Assembly: GCA_910587235.1 (NCBI GenBank)
Contig: CAJUKD010000013.1
Span: forward strand, 1-64,000
Origin: an uncultured Muribaculaceae bacterium
GTDB lineage: Bacteria > Bacteroidota > Bacteroidia > Bacteroidales > Muribaculaceae
Direction: 5' to 3'
Length of the DNA: 64,000 nucleotides
Both the position numbers and the translations under genes were made by a program. Positions 36,304 to 45,459 of this stretch are shown piece after piece (the first letter of the stretch is position 1; the number at the start of each line of letters is the position of its first letter). The notes beneath the pieces are model-generated. The model had not been told where the DNA came from. It made no database searches and worked only from the letters and a program-made list of their open reading frames with translations.

Positions 36304-37269
36304 ATGGGATTTTTTAATTTTTTCAGCAAAGAGAAAAAGCAGACCCTCGACCGCGGACTGCAGAAAACGAAAGAAGGCGTATTCGGCAAGCTCCGCCGGG
36401 CACTGACCGGCAGGCGTACCGTCGACGATGATTTCCTTGACGAACTCGAGGAAATCTTCATAACATCGGATGTGGGAGCGGAAACGACTCTCAAGATCAT
36501 CGACCGCATACAGAGCCGTGTGGCCCGCGACAAATATGTCGATATGGATGAATTGCGCGAAATGCTCTGCGAGGAGATCACAGAGCTGCTTGCCGAGAAT
36601 CCCCGCGACGAGGCGCTTGCCGATTTTTCTGTTCCCGAGGGTAAAAAGCCATACGTGATAATGGTTGTAGGTGTCAACGGCGTTGGCAAGACAACCACTA
36701 TAGGCAAACTTGCTTATCTTTATAAACAGGCCGGCAATAAAGTCATGCTTGGCGCCGCCGACACATTCCGTGCTGCTGCCGTCGAGCAGCTTGACGAGTG
36801 GGGACGGCGTGCCGGTGTTCCTGTCGTCAAGCAACAGCTTGGTTCCGATGCCGCCGCTGTCGCATACGATACGCTTCAGTCGGCGGTGGCGAACGATGTC
36901 GATGTGGTTATTATCGATACCGCCGGACGCCTGCATAACAAGAAAGGTCTTATGGACGAGCTGACAAAGATAAAGCGGGTAATGGAAAAAGTCGTTCCAG
37001 ACGCTCCCCATGAAGTATTGCTTGTGTTGGACGGCTCGACCGGGCAGAACGCATTCGAGCAGGCTCGTCAGTTCTCGGCTGCCACGCAGGTGACACATCT
37101 TGCTGTCACCAAGCTCGACGGGACAGCCCGCGGGGGTGTCGTCATTGGCATAAGCGACCAGTTCCGCATTCCTGTGAAATACATAGGCCTGGGTGAAGGC
37201 ATATCCGATCTGCAGATATTCAACCGCGGAGAATTTGTCAAATCGCTTTTCGGAAACGAATTGGAATAA
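36304..37269 (+). CDS. ftsY: signal recognition particle receptor
   Basis: 321-residue SRP GTPase that docks ribosome-SRP complexes at the membrane. It has the N domain, then the P-loop GVNGVGKT (123-130), then DTAGRLHNKKGLMDEL and TKLDGTARGG of the G domain. The acidic A domain of E. coli FtsY is nearly absent, leaving an amphipathic N-terminus (MGFFNFFSKEKK), as in other Bacteroidetes. rimO begins 14 bases downstream. Confidence 0.96.
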   Translation: MGFFNFFSKEKKQTLDRGLQKTKEGVFGKLRRALTGRRTVDDDFLDELEEIFITSDVGAETTLKIIDRIQSRVARDKYVDMDELREMLCEEITELLAENPRDEALADFSVPEGKKPYVIMVVGVNGVGKTTTIGKLAYLYKQAGNKVMLGAADTFRAAAVEQLDEWGRRAGVPVVKQQLGSDAAAVAYDTLQSAVANDVDVVIIDTAGRLHNKKGLMDELTKIKRVMEKVVPDAPHEVLLVLDGSTGQNAFEQARQFSAATQVTHLAVTKLDGTARGGVVIGISDQFRIPVKYIGLGEGISDLQIFNRGEFVKSLFGNELE

Positions 37270-37282
37270 AGCCGCGCTTTTC

Positions 37283-38605
37283 ATGACGGAAAAGAAAAGA
37301 CTGAATGTCATAACCATGGGATGCTCCAAGAATCTTGTCGATTCGGAGCGTCTTGCCCGCATTATGGCTGACGCCGGTTATGATGTGTGTTTCGATGCCG
37401 ACGGTTTCAGCGGCGGTGATGTGGTTGTCAACACCTGTGGCTTCATAGGTGACGCCAAAGAGGAATCCATTGAAATGATTCTTGAGTGTGTCAAGGCAAA
37501 AGCCGATGGCGTGATAGGCTCTGTCTATGTCATGGGATGCCTCTCCGAACGTTATCGTCGCGAACTCCCGGAGTCCTTGCCCGAGGTGGACGGCTGGTAC
37601 GGCAAGTTCGACTGGACGGCGATTGCTTCCGATCTCGCGGGTAAAGAACATAGTCCGAAGTCAAAAACTTATGAACGCATATTGTCGGATCTGCCCCATC
37701 GCGCCTATCTGAAAATTGCCGAAGGATGCAACCGTTTCTGTGCATTCTGTGCCATCCCCCTGGTAACCGGACGCTATAAATCGCGCCCGAAAGACGAAAT
37801 TGTCGAGGAGGTACGCTCGCTTGTCGCCCGTGGTGTCAAGGAATTCAACGTCATAGCCCAGGACCTGTCGTACTACGGACGTGATATCGATCCGGAGGGA
37901 AGACCCTTGATAGCCTCGCTTGTCGCAGCCATATCCGATGTGCCCGGGGTGGAATGGATACGCTTGCATTATGCCTATCCAGCCGATTTTCCCTACGATC
38001 TGCTGCCGGTAATGGCCTCGCGTCCGAATGTTTGCAAATATCTCGACATAGCTTTGCAGCATGCCTCCGACAAGGTGCTTTCGAATATGCGGCGTCATAT
38101 AGACGGAGCCGCTACCGCCGTACTGCTCGACCGCATACGTCGGGAGGTTCCCGGCATACACATACGCACTACACTTATGACCGGATTTCCCGGCGAGGGC
38201 GATGCCGAGTTCGAGGAGCTGATGGCTTTTGTGGAGCGGCAGCGTTTCGAACGCATGGGTGCTTTCGCCTACTGTGAGGAAGAAGATACTTTTGCCGCAA
38301 AGAATTTTGCCGATGATATTCCTGACGATGTCAAGCAGTCCCGCCTTGACCGGCTGATGGCTCTTCAGGCAGAGATAGCGGCGGAAATCAATGCGGAGAA
38401 AGTCGGACGTCGGATGCGGGTGCTTGTCGACCGCCGCGACGATGAATTCTTCTATGCCAGAACAGAATTCGATTCGCCGGAAGTCGACGGGGAGGTTCTT
38501 ATTCCCGCTACGGCTTCGGGGGTAAAGGTCGGTGAATTCTGCGAAGTGGAGATAACGGGAGCCGCTGTCTACGATCTTGAGGCACTTCCTGTCGGAAACT
38601 CCTGA
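37283..38605 (+). CDS. rimO: ribosomal protein S12 methylthiotransferase
   Basis: 440-residue radical SAM enzyme that methylthiolates an aspartate of ribosomal protein S12. The N-terminal methylthiotransferase domain holds one cluster on Cys14, Cys52 and Cys86. The radical SAM cluster is Cys149-x3-Cys153-x2-Cys156 (EGCNRFCAFCAIP), and a TRAM domain ends the protein. The frame is open from 37193 inside ftsY, but the conserved start is the ATG at 37283. It is probably co-transcribed with ftsY. Confidence 0.95.
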   Translation: MTEKKRLNVITMGCSKNLVDSERLARIMADAGYDVCFDADGFSGGDVVVNTCGFIGDAKEESIEMILECVKAKADGVIGSVYVMGCLSERYRRELPESLPEVDGWYGKFDWTAIASDLAGKEHSPKSKTYERILSDLPHRAYLKIAEGCNRFCAFCAIPLVTGRYKSRPKDEIVEEVRSLVARGVKEFNVIAQDLSYYGRDIDPEGRPLIASLVAAISDVPGVEWIRLHYAYPADFPYDLLPVMASRPNVCKYLDIALQHASDKVLSNMRRHIDGAATAVLLDRIRREVPGIHIRTTLMTGFPGEGDAEFEELMAFVERQRFERMGAFAYCEEEDTFAAKNFADDIPDDVKQSRLDRLMALQAEIAAEINAEKVGRRMRVLVDRRDDEFFYARTEFDSPEVDGEVLIPATASGVKVGEFCEVEITGAAVYDLEALPVGNS

Positions 38606-38630
38606 CGGCTTGCCATAACAATCCACGCCT

Positions 38631-39695
38631 ATGTGCGCTTCGTTTTCTCCGGAAATATCGTCGGCTGTCGGTCTGGCACTGCGTAGCCGCTGTCCGTTTA
38701 TCGTCTATCGCCTGCCCGACGACGATACCGTTGTTTTCCATGCCAATCCCGGAGGAGATAATGCAGTAGCCGATTTCGGGGCGGATGTAATTGTGCAGCC
38801 TTTCGACGCCTCTCTGCCGGCGACGCATATAATAGCTGAATGCGATGCCGCGGCTTTGCTCGCACTGAATGCCCGCGGACTGCTTCCGGCGGCTCCGGCT
38901 CAGGAAGAAGCCTGTCCCAAGTCTACTTCCCGCGACGAATATCTGCGCTCGCTCTCCGCAGTAATAGATTCCTTGAGAAGGGGAGATGGGCGTAAAGTGG
39001 TGATTTCCCGTATAAAGGTGGTGGAAACACGTGACCTTGACAAGGTGGCTTTGGCTGACGCTGTATTTTCGGAGTTCAGACGTGCTTTCTGTTTTTTCTA
39101 TTATCATCCGTCTTTGGGTCTTTGGCTCGGGGCGTCGCCTGAACTGCTGCTCGGACGCGACGGATGCGGCATACTGCATACAATGGCTCTTGCAGGAACA
39201 AGACCGGCCGGAACGTGCGCTCCGTGGGACAGAAAAAATATTGAAGAACATCGCGCTGTAACAGACTTTATTGTTGAGAAGCTGCGTTCTTGCGAATTGA
39301 AGCCGGAAGTGGGGGAATGCGCTACATTGCCTTATGGGAAAGCTATAGAACACCTCTGCACAAAGGTTTCAGCCCGGGCTTCGGATTCTTCGTCGTTCAA
39401 GCGTGTGCTTGAGGCTCTTCATCCGACGCCGGCGCTATGCGGCTACCCGGTCGGGTTCGCATTGGAGGCTATTGGTCGCGCAGAGGCTCATTGCCGGTCG
39501 TGTTATGGCGGTTATATATCGGTAGGCGATGCCGCGTATGTCAATCTGCGTTGCGCCCGTATCTATTCCGACGGATCCTGCTGCCTTTTCGCCGGAGGCG
39601 GAATAATGCCTGATTCCGATCCTGACGACGAATGGGCCGAAACCGAACGAAAAGCTTCATCTCTTCTCTCAATCATACGAAAATGCCAATATTAG
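38631..39695 (+). CDS. menF: isochorismate synthase (chorismate-binding enzyme)
   Basis: 354-residue chorismate-utilising enzyme, most likely the isochorismate synthase of menaquinone synthesis. Conserved blocks are HTMALAGTRP (chorismate pocket), EEHRAVTDFI, LHPTPALCGYP, CRSCYGGYI and GGGIMPDSDPDDEWAETERKA (Mg2+-binding Glu). It lies 25 bases after rimO, away from any other men gene in this window; menD, which often follows it, is absent. The start of the next gene overlaps its end by 13 bases. Confidence 0.85.
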   Translation: MCASFSPEISSAVGLALRSRCPFIVYRLPDDDTVVFHANPGGDNAVADFGADVIVQPFDASLPATHIIAECDAAALLALNARGLLPAAPAQEEACPKSTSRDEYLRSLSAVIDSLRRGDGRKVVISRIKVVETRDLDKVALADAVFSEFRRAFCFFYYHPSLGLWLGASPELLLGRDGCGILHTMALAGTRPAGTCAPWDRKNIEEHRAVTDFIVEKLRSCELKPEVGECATLPYGKAIEHLCTKVSARASDSSSFKRVLEALHPTPALCGYPVGFALEAIGRAEAHCRSCYGGYISVGDAAYVNLRCARIYSDGSCCLFAGGGIMPDSDPDDEWAETERKASSLLSIIRKCQY

Positions 39696-41104
39696 ATTCA
39701 CAGGAACCGTCGCAGTCGTCGGCACGCCATGCAATGGCGGTAGCTGTACTCTCTGTCGTTATCCTTCTGTTGCTTCAGGCGGTTCCGTGGGGAAGCCTGA
39801 CCGGCAACAGGCTTAAAGATTTCAATCTTTTCGCTGATATATTTCCCCATGAAACAAGCTATGAACCCATCGCAGCCGCTACCGATATCGATCCGGAACT
39901 GCAAAGCTATATGGAAGAGAGCACGCTTGAAAGCGAGGCGGCAGAGCCGGAAGCTTATGCTGAATCCGTTGTCGTGCCGCAATTTACCGAGGTGCCGAGA
40001 GTCGACGGACGTGTCGTGATAGAAGATTACAGTTCCGGCGGTGACGGTATGGCTGATTTCCGTGCGGCTTTGGCTTCGGCAACAGAACGTCTTGTCAGAG
40101 TGGCTGTACTTGGCGATTCGTATATCGAAGGCGATATTCTTGTTCAGGATCTGCGACGCCTGTTCCGGCTGCGTTTCGGCGGAAATGGGGTGGGGTATAT
40201 GGCCATGCACTCCGAATTTCCCGGTTTCCGTCGGTCGGTAAGACAGTCGGACAGCGGTTGGAAAGCAATAGATGTGCGCACGATGCGCAATTCGGATACT
40301 TTGCGCACGATAGCGGGTGAGTATGCGCGTGTCGATGGCGTCAAAGCTAAAAGCCGTTTTGAAGGAAGCGGCCGGCCGGACGTGTCGAACTCGTCATGGA
40401 GCCGTTCGCGTTTCGCTTTTATTTCTACAGACTCAGGCAGTGTCACACTGACAATAGACGGACTTCCTCCGCAGACGTATCCGTGCGGCAATGCGGGGAA
40501 ATTGCAGGTTCTGTCGCTCGACGGCCCAACGTCATCATTTACCGTCGAGTCCGATGTTCCGGGCTTGAGGGCGCTTGGTGTCTGGCTGGACGCTGCGACA
40601 GGGGTGGCGGTCGACTGCATGTCGCAGCGTGGAAATTCCGGTGTGGGACTCAGGCGTACGGACAAAAGGCTGACGGATGCCATGTCGCACCATGTTTCTT
40701 ATGACCTTATTATAATGGAATACGGCATGAACGCTCTTTCCGCCGAGCAGAAAGAATACGGAGGCTATTCGGCCGGAATAGCCGAGTCGATAAGCCGTCT
40801 GCAAGAGCTTTATCCGGATGCTTCCCTGTTGCTGATGGGTGTCGGCGACCGTGGTTTTAAGGATGGGGCGGCAGTGAAGTCCTTGCCGACATGTTCTGCT
40901 CTGGTCGAGGCTCAGCGGAATGCGGCACGACGTTGCGGAGTCATGTTCTTTGATACGCGCGCGGCTCAGGGGGGCGAAGGAGGCGTGGTGGAATGGCGTA
41001 AGCGCGGTCTTGTCAATGCCGACTATATACACCTTAACCATGACGGCGGAGCCGCGCTTGCAGAAGAACTGTTTTTCGCCATAATGAATTCGGTCGATGA
41101 ATAG
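39683..41104 (+). CDS. membrane-anchored SGNH/GDSL hydrolase (first of a pair)
   Basis: 473-residue protein with an N-terminal membrane anchor (VAVLSVVILLLLQAV, about 20-34), a linker, and an SGNH domain facing the periplasm. The catalytic serine is Ser146 in AVLGDSYIEGD; the block V acid and base are Asp447 and His450 (NADYIHLN). Such hydrolases remove or move acetyl groups on glycans. In related genomes similar pairs stand beside an MBOAT acyltransferase, but none is present here. It overlaps the end of menF by 13 bases and the next SGNH gene by eight. Confidence 0.82.
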   Translation: MPILDSQEPSQSSARHAMAVAVLSVVILLLLQAVPWGSLTGNRLKDFNLFADIFPHETSYEPIAAATDIDPELQSYMEESTLESEAAEPEAYAESVVVPQFTEVPRVDGRVVIEDYSSGGDGMADFRAALASATERLVRVAVLGDSYIEGDILVQDLRRLFRLRFGGNGVGYMAMHSEFPGFRRSVRQSDSGWKAIDVRTMRNSDTLRTIAGEYARVDGVKAKSRFEGSGRPDVSNSSWSRSRFAFISTDSGSVTLTIDGLPPQTYPCGNAGKLQVLSLDGPTSSFTVESDVPGLRALGVWLDAATGVAVDCMSQRGNSGVGLRRTDKRLTDAMSHHVSYDLIIMEYGMNALSAEQKEYGGYSAGIAESISRLQELYPDASLLLMGVGDRGFKDGAAVKSLPTCSALVEAQRNAARRCGVMFFDTRAAQGGEGGVVEWRKRGLVNADYIHLNHDGGAALAEELFFAIMNSVDE

Positions 41105-42350
41105 GTGTGTTTTATTTATTGTTTTTTTCTTGTCGGTCCTGTATTCTTCGGCCGACGATGCGCAGAATGAAGTGAGGGAGAATCCGCGCATAGAAAACAA
41201 CGGCGCGGACAATCCTGTCGACCTGTCCTTGTATCCGTTCATTGATAAAAAGGCAAATGAGATCAGTCTGAACGGTGCGGATTGGAGCGCATTGCGACGC
41301 AGCTATTCCGGAGCATTTGGAGAGGGGCGTGATCTTTTCACCGTCTTGCATCTGGGCGATTCGCATATCCAGGCAGATTTCTCGACATCCGTTCTTCGCG
41401 CGCGGCTTTCATCTTTGTGCGGATCGGCGGGGCGTGGGTTGCTTGTCCCGTTTCGTGCCGCCGGTACCAATGAGCCGCTTGACTACAGCATAAGCATAAG
41501 TCCGGCGGATTATGTGGCATCGCGCCTGCTGCGCCAGCCTTGGGAAAGCGACATGCCCTTTACCGGCATAGGTATCGCTCCGATGTCGGAGGAATTTACC
41601 GTTACGATAAGCTGCCGCAGCGCTTTTGACCGTATGCGTTTCTTTTTTCTCGGTTCTGTTCCGGCGGTGCGTTCGGTTATTTCCAAGGAAAAAGGGCCTT
41701 TGGTATTCGCATATTCGGAAACGGAGTCGCCGGCTTTGTTGCTGCCGGAAGCGGTTTCGTCGGTAGAAGTGACATTTTCCGGAAGGGGATGCACATTCGG
41801 AGCTGTCGAAGTAGCCAATGGCTCGGCCGGGGTGCTTGTCCACGGACTCGGCAACAATGGTGCGACATTCAGCAGCTATAATACAATAGGCGGGTTCGCG
41901 GAAGCAGTGTCCACCCTTACCCCCGACCTGTATATCATCAGTCTTGGGACGAACGAGGCTTTCAGTACTGTCAGCGAAGAAGGGATGAAAGCCTCGATGG
42001 ATGTCCTTCTGTCGTCCATACGCCGTGCTGATCCGGAAGCTCGGGTTTTGCTTACCACTCCGGCCGAATGTTTCCGTAGAGTCCGTCGCCGCGGACGTCG
42101 TCGCGGCCCTATGGTTGTCAACCATAAAGTGGCGCAGATGCGTCGTGTCATGCTCGATTACGCTGTTGCCCATTCCATCCCTCTCTACGACTGGTACGCC
42201 GTGTCAGGAGGGAGCGGGTCGGCGGCAAAGCGCAAGTCGGCAGGCCTTCTTGGTGCTGATGGAATACATGATACAGCCATAGGCTATAGGCTTGCCGGCA
42301 GTCTGCTTGCCGAAGCGCTCGAATCGGCTTTGAGTGAAAAATGCCGGTGA
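41097..42350 (+). CDS. exported SGNH/GDSL hydrolase (second of a pair)
   Basis: 417-residue exported protein (signal peptide CVLFIVFFLSVLYSSA) with an SGNH fold: Ser89 in TVLHLGDSHIQAD and Asp388/His391 in GADGIHD near the end. The middle has ISLGTNEAF, close to the block III glycine/asparagine motif. It is distantly similar to the protein encoded just upstream, and the two overlap by eight bases, so they are translationally coupled and likely act on the same envelope or dietary glycan. Substrate unknown. Confidence 0.82.
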   Translation: MNRCVLFIVFFLSVLYSSADDAQNEVRENPRIENNGADNPVDLSLYPFIDKKANEISLNGADWSALRRSYSGAFGEGRDLFTVLHLGDSHIQADFSTSVLRARLSSLCGSAGRGLLVPFRAAGTNEPLDYSISISPADYVASRLLRQPWESDMPFTGIGIAPMSEEFTVTISCRSAFDRMRFFFLGSVPAVRSVISKEKGPLVFAYSETESPALLLPEAVSSVEVTFSGRGCTFGAVEVANGSAGVLVHGLGNNGATFSSYNTIGGFAEAVSTLTPDLYIISLGTNEAFSTVSEEGMKASMDVLLSSIRRADPEARVLLTTPAECFRRVRRRGRRRGPMVVNHKVAQMRRVMLDYAVAHSIPLYDWYAVSGGSGSAAKRKSAGLLGADGIHDTAIGYRLAGSLLAEALESALSEKCR

Positions 42351-42414
42351 ACTTTTTTTGCTTTTTTTAATAAATAAAGTGCGGGCATCCGTCCTGTGTT
42401 TGTCGAAGAAAGGC

Positions 42415-42422
42415 TAAATTTG
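42415..42422 (+). promoter_or_regulatory. -7 box (TAAATTTG) of the MFS transporter gene
   Basis: TAAATTTG 96 bases before the ATG, giving a leader of about 90 bases. The 167-base gap after the SGNH pair otherwise holds only T- and A-rich sequence. Confidence 0.5.
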
Positions 42423-42517
42423 CAAAGAGATTATAACATGCGTAGATACGCCTGCCTTTGGGCACAGGCTGTATTTGTCAAGCCAAAAAAAATTACACTT
42501 TAACATCGTACCGCTAA

Positions 42518-44176
42518 ATGGAAAAACGCGATTTAAGCTTCTGGAAATTATGGAATCTCAGTTTCGGATTCTTCGGGGTTCAGATAGCTTTCGCCCTTCA
42601 AAGCTCGCAGGTTAGCCGAATATTCGCCACAATCGGAGCTGATCCCCATGACCTCAGTTACTTCTGGATATTACCGCCTCTTATGGGCATGATCGTCCAG
42701 CCTATAGTCGGAAGTGCTTCTGACCGCACTTGGAACCGTCTTGGCCGTCGTCTGCCTTATCTGGTGCTTGGCGCTTTGGTCGCCATAGTTGTCATGTGCT
42801 TTCTGCCCAATGCCGGTTCTCTTGGTTTAGGTATCTCGCAGGCCATAATTTTCGGTCTTGTGATGCTTATGCTCCTCGACACCTCCATCAATATGGCCAT
42901 GCAGCCCTTCAAGATGCTTGTAGGCGATTCCGTCAACGAAAAACAGAAAGGACTGGCATATTCGATACAGAGTTTCCTGTGCAATGCCGGATCGGTTGTC
43001 GGTTATCTTGCTCCTTTCTGCCTTGCATATTTTCTGAGCAATACAGCTCCGTCGGGCGAAGTGCCACAGACGGTTACGTGGGCTTTCTATATAGGGGCCG
43101 CCATCCTTTTGCTATGCGTTGTCTATACACTTGTCTTTGTCCGGGAGATGCCGCCTGCCGAATATGCCGCATTCCATGGAATAAAGCCGGATAAAAAAGA
43201 CGACAGGAAAAAGAACGGAAACGTGTTCGCGCTTTTACGCCGTGCGCCCAAGGTGTTCTGGACAGTCGGGCTTGTGCAGTTCTTCTGCTGGGCGGCATTC
43301 ATGTATATGTGGACCTACACTACAGAGGCGATAGCCAATCAGGCCTACGATACACCCGTATCAGAGAAAATCGACGGACTGCGTATCGACGGAAAGGACT
43401 ATACTTTCAAGAATCTTTTTGCAGGCAATACACCGCTGGTTCTTGACGGACGCCAGGTAGTGGCCGACGGTTACGATTTCTCCGCAGCCGGAACTCTTAC
43501 CGCCGCCAATATCGCAATCCTTCCCGAAGACGGCGGCGAATATTATCTTGACGAAACCGAAACACTGCCTGCTCTTTCTTCCGCTTCCAAAGTGGAATTT
43601 ATTGAACACCGCATACTCAATCCGGCCAGCGAGGAATATCAGAAAGCCGGTAACAACAACGGCACATTGCTTGCCATCCAAGGTATAGTCGCGGTGCTGT
43701 GGGCTATAGCCCTTTCGCGCTTCCGCAATCGCCGCCTGGCTTATTCGCTCAGTCTGTTGATCGGTGCCGCCGGTTTTGTTTCCGTGTTCTTCAGCCATAA
43801 CATGGTGCTGCTCAGTATAGGTTACGGTCTTGCCGGATGCGCCTGGGCATCGATGCTGGCCATGCCGTTCACAATTCTGACAAATGCTCTCTCGGGTGAC
43901 AATATAGGTACTTATCTCGGACTGTTCAACTGTACCATCTGCCTGCCGCAGATCATAGCGTCGGTCTTTGGCGGTATCATACTCAAGGCCATGCCGCTCA
44001 CGGCGTCCGGAGTGCCTAATTCACCGGCTATGATACTTGTTTCCGGCATTCTCCTTTTCTGCGGTGCTATTGCAGTATGGAATATAAAGGAAACATTCGG
44101 CAGCCGGAAAGAGTCTGCATCCGAAGTTGAGACCGATATGCTTAAAACCCGGATTGGAACAGATGCCGATATATAA
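42518..44176 (+). CDS. MFS sugar transporter (SLC45/GPH-like) with a large extra loop
   Basis: 552-residue transporter with twelve predicted helices. The N-terminus (DLSFWKLWNLSFGFFGVQIAFALQ) and the GSASDRTWNRLGRRLPY loop after TM2 match the SLC45-like sugar/H+ symporter group common in Bacteroidetes, often linked to maltose-type sugars. Between TM7 and TM8, about residues 280-375, there is a roughly 90-residue polar insertion (for example DGKDYTFKNLFAGN and GEYYLDETETLPAL) on the periplasmic side by topology. Relatives I know have only a short loop there. The serine dehydratase gene starts two bases after the stop. Confidence 0.85.
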   Translation: MEKRDLSFWKLWNLSFGFFGVQIAFALQSSQVSRIFATIGADPHDLSYFWILPPLMGMIVQPIVGSASDRTWNRLGRRLPYLVLGALVAIVVMCFLPNAGSLGLGISQAIIFGLVMLMLLDTSINMAMQPFKMLVGDSVNEKQKGLAYSIQSFLCNAGSVVGYLAPFCLAYFLSNTAPSGEVPQTVTWAFYIGAAILLLCVVYTLVFVREMPPAEYAAFHGIKPDKKDDRKKNGNVFALLRRAPKVFWTVGLVQFFCWAAFMYMWTYTTEAIANQAYDTPVSEKIDGLRIDGKDYTFKNLFAGNTPLVLDGRQVVADGYDFSAAGTLTAANIAILPEDGGEYYLDETETLPALSSASKVEFIEHRILNPASEEYQKAGNNNGTLLAIQGIVAVLWAIALSRFRNRRLAYSLSLLIGAAGFVSVFFSHNMVLLSIGYGLAGCAWASMLAMPFTILTNALSGDNIGTYLGLFNCTICLPQIIASVFGGIILKAMPLTASGVPNSPAMILVSGILLFCGAIAVWNIKETFGSRKESASEVETDMLKTRIGTDADI

Positions 44177-44178
44177 AA

Positions 44179-45378
44179 ATGGAATCATTACGTCAGTTAT
44201 ATAAGATAGGAAACGGACCGTCGAGTTCCCATACGATGGGACCGCGCAAAGCCGCGCAACACTTCGCGGAGCATTACGGTTCGGGTGCCGTCCGTTTTGA
44301 AGTCACTCTTTACGGCGCCCTTGCGGCGACCGGCAAGGGGCACCTTACGGATCAGGCCATACTCGGAATTCTTTCACCGATCGCGCCTACGGAGATTCTG
44401 TGGAAACCGGAAACCGTACTTGATTTTCACACAAACGGTATGACATTCCGCTCGTTCGGAGCCTCCGGACAGGAGCTTGCGTCGTGGACGGTCTATTCAA
44501 TAGGCGGAGGTGATATTGTGGAAGAGGGGCAGGACCGTACGCCGACACAGTCTATCTATCCGCTGACAAAAATAAAGGACATACAGAAGTTCTGCGAAGA
44601 AAGCGGAACAAGCTACTGGGAATATGTCGACAAGATTGAAGGTGCCGGAATATGGGATTATCTGGCCGAGGTCTGGACGGTAATGAAAGAAGCCGTCGAA
44701 CGTGGCATAGAGGCTGAGGGCGTGCTTCCCGGAGGACTCGGTGTGCGCCGTAAGGCTGTCAGCTATTACGTTCATGCGGCCGGTTATAACAGTTCGCTGA
44801 AAAGCAGGGGGCTGGTCTATGCCTATGCGTTGGCCGTGTCGGAAGAGAATGCCTCAGGAGGTCGTATCGTGACAGCTCCTACATGCGGTTCGTGCGGCAT
44901 TGTTCCCGCGGTTCTGTATCATCTGCATAATTCCAAGGGCTTCAGTGAAAAGCGCATCCTTCGCGCTCTGGCTACTGCCGGCCTGTTCGGTAATGTGGTA
45001 AAATACAACGCTTCCGTTTCAGGTGCGGAGGTCGGATGCCAGGGAGAAGTTGGGGTGGCCTGTGCCATGGCTGCTGCGGCGGCTTCACAACTTTTCGGTG
45101 GTACGCCGGCCCAAATAGAATATTCGGCGGAAATGGGACTTGAGCATCATCTCGGACTTACTTGCGACCCTGTGTGCGGACTTGTCCAGATTCCATGTAT
45201 AGAGCGCAACGCTTATGCTGCTGCCCGTGCGTTGGATGCAAATCTGTATGCAGCTTTTTCAGACGGACGGCATCGGGTCGATTTCGACCGCATTGTGGAA
45301 GTGATGAAACAGACAGGCCACGACATTCCTTCCCTGTATAAGGAAACAGCGTTGGGCGGTCTGGCCGCAATAAAATGA
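44179..45378 (+). CDS. sdaA: L-serine ammonia-lyase (serine dehydratase)
   Basis: 399-residue single-chain iron-sulfur L-serine dehydratase that deaminates serine to pyruvate. The N-terminal beta domain has GPSSSHTMGPRKAA. The alpha domain has TAPTCGSCGIVPAVL and CDPVCGLVQIPCIERN, whose cysteines hold the 4Fe-4S cluster, and GCQGEVGVACAMAAAA. It is shorter than the 455-residue E. coli SdaA but typical for Bacteroidales. It lies two bases after the MFS gene, so it is co-transcribed with it. Confidence 0.93.
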   Translation: MESLRQLYKIGNGPSSSHTMGPRKAAQHFAEHYGSGAVRFEVTLYGALAATGKGHLTDQAILGILSPIAPTEILWKPETVLDFHTNGMTFRSFGASGQELASWTVYSIGGGDIVEEGQDRTPTQSIYPLTKIKDIQKFCEESGTSYWEYVDKIEGAGIWDYLAEVWTVMKEAVERGIEAEGVLPGGLGVRRKAVSYYVHAAGYNSSLKSRGLVYAYALAVSEENASGGRIVTAPTCGSCGIVPAVLYHLHNSKGFSEKRILRALATAGLFGNVVKYNASVSGAEVGCQGEVGVACAMAAAAASQLFGGTPAQIEYSAEMGLEHHLGLTCDPVCGLVQIPCIERNAYAAARALDANLYAAFSDGRHRVDFDRIVEVMKQTGHDIPSLYKETALGGLAAIK

Positions 45379-45381
45379 TAT

Positions 45382-45401
45382 TTTTGCCGAGTCCGGCAAA
45401 A
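45382..45401. repeat. 20-bp perfect inverted repeat between sdaA and the flavodoxin gene
   Basis: TTTTGCCG and CGGCAAAA flank AGTC. There is no T run after it on the plus strand, so it is either a weak terminator hairpin or a protein-binding palindrome upstream of the flavodoxin gene. Confidence 0.5.
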
Positions 45402-45459
45402 CTCCTTTGTAATTGAGCTTGTTTCTATTTTGAAATAAATGGAAACAAGCTCAAAAATT

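Noticed and set aside
36298..37362. A 354-codon open frame antisense to ftsY
   Set aside because: It is opposite the SRP receptor gene and has no independent evidence.
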